From: Nocardiopsis gilva YIM 90087
Lineage (GTDB): Bacteria > Actinomycetota > Actinomycetes > Streptosporangiales > Streptosporangiaceae
Assembly (NCBI RefSeq): GCF_002263495.1
Contig: NZ_CP022753.1
Coordinates: 1,054,001 to 1,118,000, forward strand
Direction: 5' to 3'
Length of the DNA: 64,000 bases
Shown here piece after piece: positions 44,931-53,157 of the stretch (position 1 is its first letter; every line of letters starts with the position of its first letter). The translations under genes were made by a program, and so were the position numbers. A model generated the notes under the pieces. That model made no database searches, was not told the DNA's origin, and worked only from the letters and a program-made list of their open reading frames with translations.

Positions 44931-45261
44931 GGCGGCGCTGGTCTTCCCGCCCGGTCGGCCAACGCGCACCTGACGCAGGCGGCCGGGAAACTCTCACACC
45001 GCGAAGTAATTGAAAAGAGTCCTTGGTCCACGATTGCGTGTTGTGTTCATCACACGCCGACGGCGGAAAGCCAGGCTCAGGCGGTGATTGCGGCGATTCG
45101 TCGTTGATGGGGGGATGTGGGGGGTTCGAAGTTTCCCTACAGTTCTGCCGAGGTGTGCCCCCTGAGGAGCAGCTAGCTCAGGGCCGCCAGCCGGAACTCC
45201 TGGCATCGCCCGCAGAGCGGTGGGTGCCAGGTGCCCTCCCATCGAGAGATCTGCGAACCCA
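44931..45261. other. 331-bp intergenic region before the paralog pair
   Basis: No gene seen. Contains the small dyad CCCTGAG-N10-CTCAGGG (about 45159-45182) and, at its right end, a leader segment (about 45220-45261) that is repeated before the second paralog at 46144. Confidence 0.5.
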
Positions 45262-45870
45262 ATGAGCGGTGATCATCCAGGGCCGAACGGTCCGCCCAGC
45301 CCGTCTCGAAGCGCACGGCGTCGACAGGAGCGCCGGCGCAAGCGCAGGCTGATGCTGGCCTCGGCCGGCCTCGCCGCCGTCGGCCTGGTCGGTGGCGGTG
45401 CGGCGCTCTACAGCGCGGGTTCGTCCGCGGAGCCCGAGGTCCAGGTGGATGATCCGCCCGCGCCGAGTCGGCAGCCGTCGGCGTCCGCGCAGGGCGGCGG
45501 AGGCGGCCGAGGCGGCGGCCCGATCGAGGCCTCGGCGAAGGCGAGTGCGCGTGCCGACGGGGGGTCCGCTGGCACTGAAGGACGTTCAGCCTCCGGTTCC
45601 GCCGGTCGCGCCCGGGAGACCCCCTCTGATTCGCGTCCGGGACAGGGGACGTCCGGAGAGAGCAGCTCGTCGACCGACGCGGACGGTCCGGAGCCGTCGA
45701 AGCCGAAGAAGCCCGAGAAGTCGAAGGATCGGTCCGAGAACCCACCAAAACGCGATCCCGCCCCCGGCCCCGGCCCCGGCCCCGAGCCTCAACCGGATCC
45801 GAGTCCCGGCCCACCGGACCCCGACCCCGAACCGGCCCCAGAGCCGTCGGGTGGAGACGATGGCGGATAG
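45262..45870 (+). CDS. Membrane-anchored Pro/Ser-rich protein, paralog 1
   Basis: A 202-residue protein beginning MSGDHPG. A basic cytoplasmic head (RSARRRQERRRKRRLMLA) precedes one membrane helix (about 33-52), then about 150 residues of low-complexity extracellular chain: Gly runs, Ser/Asp-rich part, basic KPKKPEKSK part and a Pro-rich end (DPAPGPGPGPEPQPDPSPG). The tail could span the cell wall. Function unknown. The second paralog at 46144 shares its start, head, helix and leader DNA, so the pair is a tandem duplication; tails have diverged completely. Confidence 0.65.
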   Translation: MSGDHPGPNGPPSPSRSARRRQERRRKRRLMLASAGLAAVGLVGGGAALYSAGSSAEPEVQVDDPPAPSRQPSASAQGGGGGRGGGPIEASAKASARADGGSAGTEGRSASGSAGRARETPSDSRPGQGTSGESSSSTDADGPEPSKPKKPEKSKDRSENPPKRDPAPGPGPGPEPQPDPSPGPPDPDPEPAPEPSGGDDGG

Positions 45871-46143
45871 TAATGGTGCTCTCCGGGACAACACGCACCG
45901 AAGTGCGGTATACCGGAACCACCGGTGTGTCGGTCGAGAGGACGTGAACCGCGCGACGCGCGTCCGTTCCCCTGTCAGGTGATCCCGCGGGTGAGGAGAC
46001 GCCGACGGCTTGCCAGAGCGCGTCCCGTCGGCCGTGGCCGAACGCTGGAGACTGTCCGATAGACGACCTGCCGCGTCCGAGGAAGCGACGAACCTCGGAG
46101 CGCCAGGCGCCTTCCCCCATCGAGAAGTCTGCGATCGATGTCT

Positions 46144-46734
46144 ATGAGCGGTGACCCCCAACTCTCGCGGCGCGCGCTGAGGCGCGAGCGGCGACAGCAG
46201 CGGCGGAGGAACGGCATGCGGCTGGCCGGTGCCGGCCTGTTCGCAGTGGTCCTGGTCTTCGCGGGTGCGGCGCTGGCCGCCTTCGACTTCTCCGGCGCTC
46301 CCGAGGGGCCGAAGGGTGATGATGCTCCACGGGATGCCTCGATCTCGGAGCTCCAGGGAAATGACGGGGACAGCTCCCCCACCAAGCCCTCAGCCGACCC
46401 CAGCCCCGTCACGGCCGACAGCACGACCAAGGAAGAGGGCGAGACGGAGGACGAAGACGACGCCGAGGAGACGCCGGAGTCGGAGTCCGACACTGAGTCG
46501 GAGACGTCCGGTCAGGACTCGGCCACGTCGGAACCCCAGCGCCCCGCGGTCCCCCAGTCCGGGGGATCGGCCGACGACCCCGCACAGCCATCGAACCCCG
46601 ACACCCCTGTCGACCCCGCCCCTGAGTCCGACTCCGGTTCAGGCTCGGGAAGCGAGCCTGAACCTGAATCCGAACCGAAGGACGAGAGCGGTGGCAAAGA
46701 CGATTCCTGTACGGCCTGGTGGCTCATCTGCTAG
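46144..46734 (+). CDS. Membrane-anchored acidic/Pro-rich protein, paralog 2
   Basis: A 196-residue protein beginning MSGDPQLSRRALRRERRQQ, basic head, one helix (about 25-45), then a roughly 145-residue extracellular tail dominated by Glu/Asp/Ser (EDDAEETPESESDTESE) and Pro, ending in a short hydrophobic Cys/Trp patch, CTAWWLIC. That patch is unlike the rest of the tail and could form a disulphide or anchor. ATG 46144 matches paralog 1; ATG 46138 is two codons upstream. Its stop overlaps the stop of the convergent ATP-grasp gene by four bases. Confidence 0.65.
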   Translation: MSGDPQLSRRALRRERRQQRRRNGMRLAGAGLFAVVLVFAGAALAAFDFSGAPEGPKGDDAPRDASISELQGNDGDSSPTKPSADPSPVTADSTTKEEGETEDEDDAEETPESESDTESETSGQDSATSEPQRPAVPQSGGSADDPAQPSNPDTPVDPAPESDSGSGSGSEPEPESEPKDESGGKDDSCTAWWLIC

Positions 46735-48038
46735 GCGGGGTGCCGCTGCTTCCCCCGGAAGACGGCGTCGAACTCTGCTCGCACTCGGAGGCAGCGCTCG
46801 TCCAGTTCCCGCTTGTTGTCCGCGGAGATGAAGGCCAGCCCTAGCGACAGCGCGTCGAGCAGGGAGCGGGTCGCCGGATACTCCGCACCCTGGGTGGCGT
46901 TGATCGTGACGTCGAGGACTCCGGGCAGGGCCATCAGCTCCTCCTCGACGGGGCGATCGCGGCACTGCGTCGGCTCGTCGAGGTTGAAGAAGATGACCGC
47001 TCCCCACTGCGGCAGCGAGTAGCTGCCGCCGGACGCCGAGAGCGGTTGCTCCGCCAAGAGGTGGGCGATGTATTCGCACTCGCGGTGGATGTGCGACGTG
47101 CCGGTGAGCTTGAAGGTCTTCAGCGGCTGGCCGGCCCCGTGGGCTCGCGCACCGAAGTCGATCATGCGGGGGCCGACATCGGGGTTGTACATGACCTCCA
47201 TGTGCCCGGCGCCGACGCGTACCCCGAGCGCGTCGAGCACCGCCGTGGCGTAGTCGCAGATGATGCCAGCGGGGGCTTCGTCCGGCGCCAGCCATTTGAT
47301 CCGCTCGTAGACGAAGTCACCGTTGGCGGAGACGCGCTTGTCGTAGCAGCTGACGCCCAGGACCTCGTGCACTCCGTCATGGGAGAAGGTGTCGACCACA
47401 TACTCCGTCTGCGGATGCGGGTACAGCTCCTGCACCAGGGCGTTCGGGCGGTCGCCGAAGAAGCCCGGCGCGGTCGTGATCGACCGCACCGCGTCCACGA
47501 GTTCGGCGGACGTCGAGACCATGCGAACGTCGACCGATCCCGCGCCCATCGACGGCTTCACCACGACGGGGGCGTCGGCGACGAAGCGCGCGGCGTCATC
47601 GGTGTTCAGGCTCTCTGCGACCGGAATCGCGACCGTCTCCAGGCTGGGCACACCGCTGGCGGACAGCGCGGAGAACATGAACTCCTTGTCCCACCGCGGA
47701 CGAGAGTCGCCAGGGCTGTTCGCCGGGCAGCCGGGCAAGTGTTCCCGAAGGTACTCACACAGGCCGATGCCGGACTCAGAACCCGCCACGACGTAGCCGA
47801 CCGCGTTGTCCCGGCAATACGCCAGAACACGATCGGCAGAACCGTCGAAGTCGCCCTCGAAGCTGAGCGCGCCGGGGGTCGCCTCCGTACGCAGCCCTCC
47901 GATCCTGGCGCGTTCCGTGTCCAGGAGGATCACGGGGATCCCCGCGTCGGCCAGCAGCGGTGCGTACAGCGCACCGGAACTGACCGGGTCGACCACAAGA
48001 ACAGATTTATACCGCTGCTCCGACGCGCTGATCGTCAC
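46731..48038 (-). CDS. ATP-grasp ligase, L-amino acid ligase-like
   Basis: A 435-residue enzyme. N-terminal Rossmann-like fold VLVVDPVSSGALYAPLLADA; ATP-binding loop APVVVKPSMGAGSVDVRMVS; Mg/acyl-phosphate region GHMEVMYNPDVGPRMIDF followed by GARAHGAGQPLKTF. This arrangement is that of BacD/YwfE-type and related carboxylate-amine ligases, which activate a carboxylate as acyl phosphate and join it to an amine to give dipeptides or amides. GTG 48038 has an AAGGAG site inside the end of the MFS gene (32-bp overlap). Last gene of a four-gene operon; substrate unknown. Confidence 0.85.
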   Translation of the reverse strand: MTISASEQRYKSVLVVDPVSSGALYAPLLADAGIPVILLDTERARIGGLRTEATPGALSFEGDFDGSADRVLAYCRDNAVGYVVAGSESGIGLCEYLREHLPGCPANSPGDSRPRWDKEFMFSALSASGVPSLETVAIPVAESLNTDDAARFVADAPVVVKPSMGAGSVDVRMVSTSAELVDAVRSITTAPGFFGDRPNALVQELYPHPQTEYVVDTFSHDGVHEVLGVSCYDKRVSANGDFVYERIKWLAPDEAPAGIICDYATAVLDALGVRVGAGHMEVMYNPDVGPRMIDFGARAHGAGQPLKTFKLTGTSHIHRECEYIAHLLAEQPLSASGGSYSLPQWGAVIFFNLDEPTQCRDRPVEEELMALPGVLDVTINATQGAEYPATRSLLDALSLGLAFISADNKRELDERCLRVRAEFDAVFRGKQRHPA

Positions 48039-49242
48039 TGGACGTACTCCTTATTCCTGCGAACACCGACGCCACAGCGAGTACGGCGCCGATCACGATG
48101 ACCACGACCCAGAACAGAAACCGGTCGTGCAGAACTCCCCATGCGCCGATCCCGGGGCCCAATGCGATACCAGCCGACTGGGCGGCGGAAAGGTAGCCCT
48201 GATAGCGGGCATTTTCTCGGGGGCGGGCGATGCGTGCCACGGACGCGTTCGCCAGGGGCGCGAACACTGCTTCGCCGAGGGAGAAGACAACGAACGCGCC
48301 GATGCAGATGACCCAACTGCTGGCGATCCCGCAGACGGCCAGGCCGACCGCGGTGGCAAACACCCCCAGCGCATAGGCGTGGCTCCATTTGAATTTCGCC
48401 GTCACCGTACTCAGCGGGAGCTCGGTGAGGACGATGATGATCGGGTTGATCAGCAACAGGAGCGCATAGAGCCGGTCGCCATTGTCCAGGCGCTGTACCG
48501 ACAGCGGAATCCCACTCTGGTGCTGTGCGTAGATGGCGATCGTGACACCGAAAACGGCGATGACGGTCCACAGCCTCGCGCGCCTCATCGTGGAGTACAT
48601 CTCGGTGGGCTGGGCGTCCGCGCCTGCTGCCGCACCGCCGTCGCCCTCGTGAGCCGCGCGCGCGGCCTCGCCCAGCCTGCTCCGTGAGACAAAAAGAACC
48701 ACGAACGCCGCCAGGGATCCCGCGGCAGAGAGGATGAACAGCAGCCTGAAATCGACGAGCCCGAGAACCCCGGCGATGGCCGGTGCGACGATCGACCCGA
48801 CATTGAGGAAGATCCGGTAGAAGGCGAAGGCGGTCACGGTCGCCCCCTCATACCCCGAATCCGTGATCAGAGTGGCCGAGGGCCCGACAAAGGACTGCGA
48901 CACCGCGACACTCACGGCGGCCACGAGAATGGACACGACGATGTCGTCACTGAACAGGGCGAGGATGACGAGCAGCGGCACATTGAGCAGCGATCCGAAC
49001 ACAAGAACCGGCGCTGATCCCACCTTCTCGGCGATCCGCCCCCCGACCACGGCCCCGAGGACACCCGCCACCCCCACGACGAGGAGTGCGATAGTGATGG
49101 TATTGGCGCGCACATCGAACGACTGAAAGAAAATCGCCGAAAACAGCGCCAGGAACCCGACGGACCGGTTCAGCAGCGTCGCTATCGAGACGATCCAGAT
49201 CTGCGCTGGAAAGTGCCGAACGGTATCGAGATTAAGCTTCAA
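48007..49242 (-). CDS. MFS exporter
   Basis: A 411-residue transporter with twelve predicted helices; motif-A-like loop GGRIAEKVGSAPVLVFG between helices 2 and 3, and a central hydrophilic loop (SRLGEAARAAHEGDGGAA). Starts at TTG 49242 with GAAGGCG site; it overlaps the cupin gene by 11 bp and the ATP-grasp gene by 32 bp, so translation is coupled. Position in a biosynthetic-like operon suggests it exports the product. No substrate can be assigned. Confidence 0.87.
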   Translation of the reverse strand: MKLNLDTVRHFPAQIWIVSIATLLNRSVGFLALFSAIFFQSFDVRANTITIALLVVGVAGVLGAVVGGRIAEKVGSAPVLVFGSLLNVPLLVILALFSDDIVVSILVAAVSVAVSQSFVGPSATLITDSGYEGATVTAFAFYRIFLNVGSIVAPAIAGVLGLVDFRLLFILSAAGSLAAFVVLFVSRSRLGEAARAAHEGDGGAAAGADAQPTEMYSTMRRARLWTVIAVFGVTIAIYAQHQSGIPLSVQRLDNGDRLYALLLLINPIIIVLTELPLSTVTAKFKWSHAYALGVFATAVGLAVCGIASSWVICIGAFVVFSLGEAVFAPLANASVARIARPRENARYQGYLSAAQSAGIALGPGIGAWGVLHDRFLFWVVVIVIGAVLAVASVFAGIRSTSSDDQRVGAAV

Positions 49243-49612
49243 CGGTCGCCTTCATCGGGTCGCTGTATGTCGTCGTCACCGCGGCTTTCCCGCCTTCGGG
49301 GATGATGAAGTAGATGCAACCGTCCTCCCCAGCGGTCGACTGGTGGATTGTGTGAGCCGGGAGCTCGATCCGGGCCCCGCTCCCGACCTCGCCGGACGTG
49401 ATCGTCCGCTCGTTGCCCTCGGCGGCCACGTACTCCAGCACCATCGATCCGTCGAGGACGACGAGCGTCTCGTGGACCGCGTGACTGTGCCATGCGTGCA
49501 CCTTGGCCGGCTGGTCCCGCTGCAGCTCGATCCCACCCTGTTCCGGAAGGTATCGCGCTGCGACGTCGGCAACGCCCAGGCTGCTTTCTTCCAGGATCAA
49601 CGGAGTGCTCAT
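49232..49612 (-). CDS. Small cupin-domain protein
   Basis: A 126-residue single-domain cupin. Motif 1 is visible as HAWHSHAVHETLVVLDGSMVLEY (His, His, Glu-type metal ligands); motif 2 as ELPAHTIHQS with the final histidine. Such proteins can be metal-dependent oxygenases, isomerases or sugar/small-molecule binders. ATG overlaps the upstream YqcI/YcgG stop (ATGA), and a GAGGGGAG site lies within that gene. Probably a tailoring enzyme or binding protein of the same pathway. Confidence 0.82.
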   Translation of the reverse strand: MSTPLILEESSLGVADVAARYLPEQGGIELQRDQPAKVHAWHSHAVHETLVVLDGSMVLEYVAAEGNERTITSGEVGSGARIELPAHTIHQSTAGEDGCIYFIIPEGGKAAVTTTYSDPMKATVEA

Positions 49613-50382
49613 GACAGGTCGCTCCCCTCGCTGTTGAACGAGACCGGGCATCGACCCAGCGCGATGGTGTCGCTCCCGTCGTCCAGGTAGTACTGGCGCC
49701 ACTCGTTGTTGGACGGATCCCCGTAGTCCCCCAGCATCTTTGTCAGGGGCGCCCGGTCATACTCTCCGATTCGATCACGGATGATTTTTCGAGCGTTGTC
49801 GCCTGTCTTTGTGTTCGGCTGGATATCGTCGAAGACGAAGCGGGGTTGGAAGGTGATGGCCACGCGCTCGAAACTGCGGCTCCGCCGATCGGTATGCAGT
49901 TCGGTGTTGACCACCACGAACATGGGGGTACCGTTGAAGCAGAATTCGAATCGGGCATCTTCGGTGTCCACGGCGTGCTCCGCTGGCCACGGCCGCGTGT
50001 CGCGCTCGGAGGTGGCACGGAGTAGGTTCCAGAATTCCCGATAGTAACTCTCGTGGGAACGCTCGTCTGCTTCCCAAGACTCGAAGAAGACAACGAGCGA
50101 TGTTCGCTTGCCGAGCTCCTCGCAGACGTTGGTGAATGAGCGAAGGATGTCGGCAAGCTGGTCGGCGTGATTTCCGCTCCGGACGAAGCCGTAACGCAGC
50201 GTCTTCCGCGCGACAGCGTCGACACCAAATATGCAAGGGAACTTATCCGTCGGATCGAGCATTCGATTCTCGAACGAGATGATCGATGCTGTCTCCCACG
50301 AGTCCCGCGGGAACGGTGACGAGCCCGGCGGAACGAGCAGGACATCGAGACGCGCAGGCGCCGGTTCGAGACACACAGGCAT
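49609..50382 (-). CDS. YqcI/YcgG-family protein, probable heme-dependent N-oxygenase
   Basis: A 257-residue protein with all the family blocks: FPCIFGVDAVARKTLRYGFV (about 48-67), SLVVFFE, FWNLLRATSERDTRPWP, FEFCFNGTPMFVVVNTELH, RSRSFERVAITFQPRFVFDD, and the end EYDRAPLTKMLGDYGDPSNN. From memory of the literature, characterised members (GntA of guanitoxin and AglA of argolaphos biosynthesis) are heme enzymes that hydroxylate a guanidine nitrogen; most members are uncharacterised. Here it heads an operon with cupin, exporter and amino-acid-ligase-like genes. ATG 50382 has a distant GGGGG; the exact start is uncertain. Confidence 0.85.
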   Translation of the reverse strand: MPVCLEPAPARLDVLLVPPGSSPFPRDSWETASIISFENRMLDPTDKFPCIFGVDAVARKTLRYGFVRSGNHADQLADILRSFTNVCEELGKRTSLVVFFESWEADERSHESYYREFWNLLRATSERDTRPWPAEHAVDTEDARFEFCFNGTPMFVVVNTELHTDRRSRSFERVAITFQPRFVFDDIQPNTKTGDNARKIIRDRIGEYDRAPLTKMLGDYGDPSNNEWRQYYLDDGSDTIALGRCPVSFNSEGSDLS

Positions 50383-51192
50383 AGGAATAAGTACCCCCGG
50401 TTCTTTCCCATTGCCAATGATGGGTGACGCAACAATGTATCCACTGGATGACGTGGATTATCGCAACGCTGATGCGAAGTAGTGCAGCCAAGTGGTCGCA
50501 GATAGCGACACCAGGTGCGTTTTCAAGGAATCGACATACGTTACGAGGATCGGAATGCGTTCCCGGCGGCCGCTGCTGGCTGTGGGGGCATTATCCGAGC
50601 TTTCGGTATAATTGACTCTTCCTTGATTCCCCGCTGGGCGAGCGTCATTTGTATCCGATCCGAACCTCGGATTGGCACGATCAGCAACATAGGATGAACC
50701 CATGGCGGAGGTCAAGTCTTTAGTTGGCTGCTTTGTGGAAGCGCATAAGGCAAGCCATCGGCAAAAAGGAACTTGACCATGTGAAGATCGCCCCAGTTCA
50801 TGATGGGGGTGCAGGTAAAATATGAACTACAACGAAGGGTTGCCTCAAGTTGTGTGAGGCATGCGTCACATTCATTTCTCGGTGGCCATATCTGGCCAAT
50901 CTTCATGTGCCGGACTCTCGGTGTTTTCCAGCATTCTGGCTTCGCAGAGTTTTTGCTTGATTGCAGAGGGTGGCTATTGTCGGGAGTGGTTGGCGCTGAT
51001 GGCGGATATGTGGGATGTGCTGAGCGCATCTCTTATCGCCCGGGGTGAGCCCGAGCAAGCCCGATGAATGCCAGCGACCGGAACTATCGCGGAACGACAG
51101 TGAGGGGTAGCCCCTGAAACCAGGGCCACCCCTCCGGACGTCTATGCCCGTTGCCGAACACGCGTTTCACCCGTGCACCGGCGCGGCAGCGA
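50383..51192. other. AT-richer, gene-poor 0.8-kb region
   Basis: Between the operon start and the argS stop. Base composition is clearly less G+C rich than the rest of the window (for example stretches such as AAAATATGAACTACAACGAA near 50818), and no ORF has the usual third-position G/C bias. It must hold the operon promoter. Probably foreign or decayed DNA; one weak small ORF is listed separately. Confidence 0.6.
50712..50906 (-). CDS. Possible 64-residue cysteine-containing protein
   Basis: ATG at 50906 with GAGAG nine bases upstream; the peptide begins MKIGQIWPPRNECDACLTQL and contains CDAC and CSSYFTC, which could bind metal. It has no third-position G/C preference and no recognised family. 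Could be a relic or chance ORF; listed because it lies just upstream of the N-oxygenase operon on the same strand. Confidence 0.2.
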   Translation of the reverse strand: MKIGQIWPPRNECDACLTQLEATLRCSSYFTCTPIMNWGDLHMVKFLFADGLPYALPQSSQLKT

Positions 51193-52929
51193 CTACATCT
51201 GCTCCGGCGCGTGGACACCGAGCACGTCGAGACCCTGGACCAGGGTGCGCAGGGTGGCCGCCGTCAGGGCCAGGCGGGAGGCGCGCAGCTCGGCGTCCTC
51301 GGCCTTGAGGACCGGGCACTGGTCGTAGAACGAGGTGAAGGCCTGCGCCAGGTCGAACAGGTAAGCGCACAGCCGGTGCGGCTCCAGGGTCTCGCCGACC
51401 AGTTGGACCGTGGGGGCGAAGCCGAGGAGAGCGAGCGCCAGATCACGCTCGGCCGACTCGGTCACCTTGATCGTGCCCGCAGCGGCGTCCTCGGGCGTCA
51501 CCCCGCCCTTGCGGAAGATCGAGCGGATACGCGCCTGTGCGTACTGCAGGTACGGGCCGGTGTTGCCGGTCAGCGCGAGCATGCGGTCGAAGTCGAAGAC
51601 GTACTCAGTGTCGTGCGACACCGAGAGGTCGGCGTACTTCACCGCGCCGATGCCGACCTCGCGCGCGATCTGGGCGCGCGTCTCGTCGTCCAGGTCGGGA
51701 CGGTTCTCGGCGACGACCTGCGTGGCGCGCTCGACCGCCTCGTCGAGCAGCTCCATGAGGCGGATCGACTTGCCGCTGCGCGTGCGCAGGATCTTGTGGT
51801 CCGAACCGAGCACGTTGCCGATCTGCACGTGGGTCGTCTCGACTGTGTCCGGGACCCAGCCCGCCTTGCGGGCGGTGTCCCACACCATCCGGAAGTGCAG
51901 GTTCTGCGGGGCTCCGACCACATACAGGATGCGGTCGGCCTTCAGCTCCTCGACGCGGTACTTGACGGTGGCGAGGTCGGTGGTGGCGTAGCCGTAGCCG
52001 CCGTCGCTCTTGCGGATGATGAGCGGTACGGGGTTGCCCTCGCGGCCGGTGTAGCCGTCGAGGAACACGCACAGCGCGCCCTCGCTGACCTCGGCCAGGC
52101 CCTGGCGCTCCAGCTCATCGCAGATCTCGGGGAGCATGTCGTTGTAGGTGCTCTCCCCGGCGAGGTCGTCGTCGGTGAGGGTGACGCCGAGCGCGGAGTA
52201 GACCTTGTTGAAGTAGACCTTCGAGAGGTCGACGAGCTCCTGCCACAGACGCAGCGTCTCGGTGTCGCCGCCCTGGAGCAGCACCACGCGCTTGCGGGCG
52301 CGGGTGGCGAACTCCTCGGAGGTGTCGAACTGGGCCTTGGCCGCCTGGTAGAAGGCGTTCGGGTCGGTCTTGAGGAGGTCGGCCTCGGCGGAGTGCTCAC
52401 CGGCGTCGAGCAGGTGCTCGATCAGCATGCCGAAGGGCGTGCCCCAGTCGCCGATGTGGTTCTGCCGGATGACGTTGTGCCCCAGGAACTCCAGGGTGCG
52501 GGCCAGCGCGTCGCCCACGACGGTGGTGCGCAGGTGGCCGACGTGCATCTCCTTGGCGACGTTCGGCGCGGAGTAGTCGATCGGGATGTTCTGCGGCTGC
52601 GGCTGCGCGACACCGAGGCGGGGGTCGCTCAGCAGCCCCTGGGTCTGACCGGCGATCCAGTCGTCGCGCAGGATCAGGTTGATGAAGCCGGGCCCACTGA
52701 TCTCGACCTCTCGGCAAACATCATCGACGTCCAGACGCTCCTCGATAGCGGATGCGACATCGCGCGGCTTTCGGCCCAGTCGCTTGGCGAGCGCCAGCGC
52801 GACGTTGGCCTGGTAGTCGGCGAACTGTGAGGGACGGATGACGGGGTCGGTCTCAGCGAACTCAGTACCGAAGGCGGCGCCGAGTGCGGATTGGACCCGT
52901 TGCGAGAGAACTTCCTGCGGGTCGGCCAT
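51193..52929 (-). CDS. argS: Arginyl-tRNA synthetase
   Basis: A 578-residue class I aminoacyl-tRNA synthetase charging tRNA-Arg. N-terminal Add-1 domain (about 1-110), signature SAPNVAKEMHVGHLRTTVVG with HVGH as the HIGH motif (about 118-137), DYVV-like core replaced by standard blocks (GYGYATTDLATVKYR; QIGNVLGSDHKILRTRSGKS, where the lysine-containing loop substitutes for KMSK), and the C-terminal anticodon-binding helices (TGNTGPYLQYAQARIRSIF; LARALTSF-like LAQAFTSFYDQCPV). Complete and apparently functional. Whether it is the only argS of the genome cannot be seen; a second copy linked to an arginine-analogue pathway would be notable. Confidence 0.95.
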   Translation of the reverse strand: MADPQEVLSQRVQSALGAAFGTEFAETDPVIRPSQFADYQANVALALAKRLGRKPRDVASAIEERLDVDDVCREVEISGPGFINLILRDDWIAGQTQGLLSDPRLGVAQPQPQNIPIDYSAPNVAKEMHVGHLRTTVVGDALARTLEFLGHNVIRQNHIGDWGTPFGMLIEHLLDAGEHSAEADLLKTDPNAFYQAAKAQFDTSEEFATRARKRVVLLQGGDTETLRLWQELVDLSKVYFNKVYSALGVTLTDDDLAGESTYNDMLPEICDELERQGLAEVSEGALCVFLDGYTGREGNPVPLIIRKSDGGYGYATTDLATVKYRVEELKADRILYVVGAPQNLHFRMVWDTARKAGWVPDTVETTHVQIGNVLGSDHKILRTRSGKSIRLMELLDEAVERATQVVAENRPDLDDETRAQIAREVGIGAVKYADLSVSHDTEYVFDFDRMLALTGNTGPYLQYAQARIRSIFRKGGVTPEDAAAGTIKVTESAERDLALALLGFAPTVQLVGETLEPHRLCAYLFDLAQAFTSFYDQCPVLKAEDAELRASRLALTAATLRTLVQGLDVLGVHAPEQM

Positions 52930-53157
52930 TCCTCAAGCCTACCGACATCCCATATCCCCCACCGACATGTTCCGATCCGCCGAGATCACGTCCGCCCTAA
53001 GGCACCCGAGGCCACCCTCCCCAGGTCACGCGGGCTCGGTGCGCGGATCCGCGGGAGGACGGTGTGGCCGGGCGGCGGTGTCGCTGGCGTCATCGGTGTG
53101 TCCTCTGGCGAAGGCGGGGAAAGATCGCCGTGGGCGATTACCGAGGGCGAGGATCCA

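Noticed and set aside
45090-45135. tRNA-like GGTTCGAA T-arm
   Set aside because: No acceptor or anticodon stem can be folded around it. No other tRNA signature was found in the window.
44994-45242. 82-codon minus-strand ORF in the gap after ribokinase
   Set aside because: Low-complexity translation, no ribosome site, and it overlaps the conserved leader of paralog 1.
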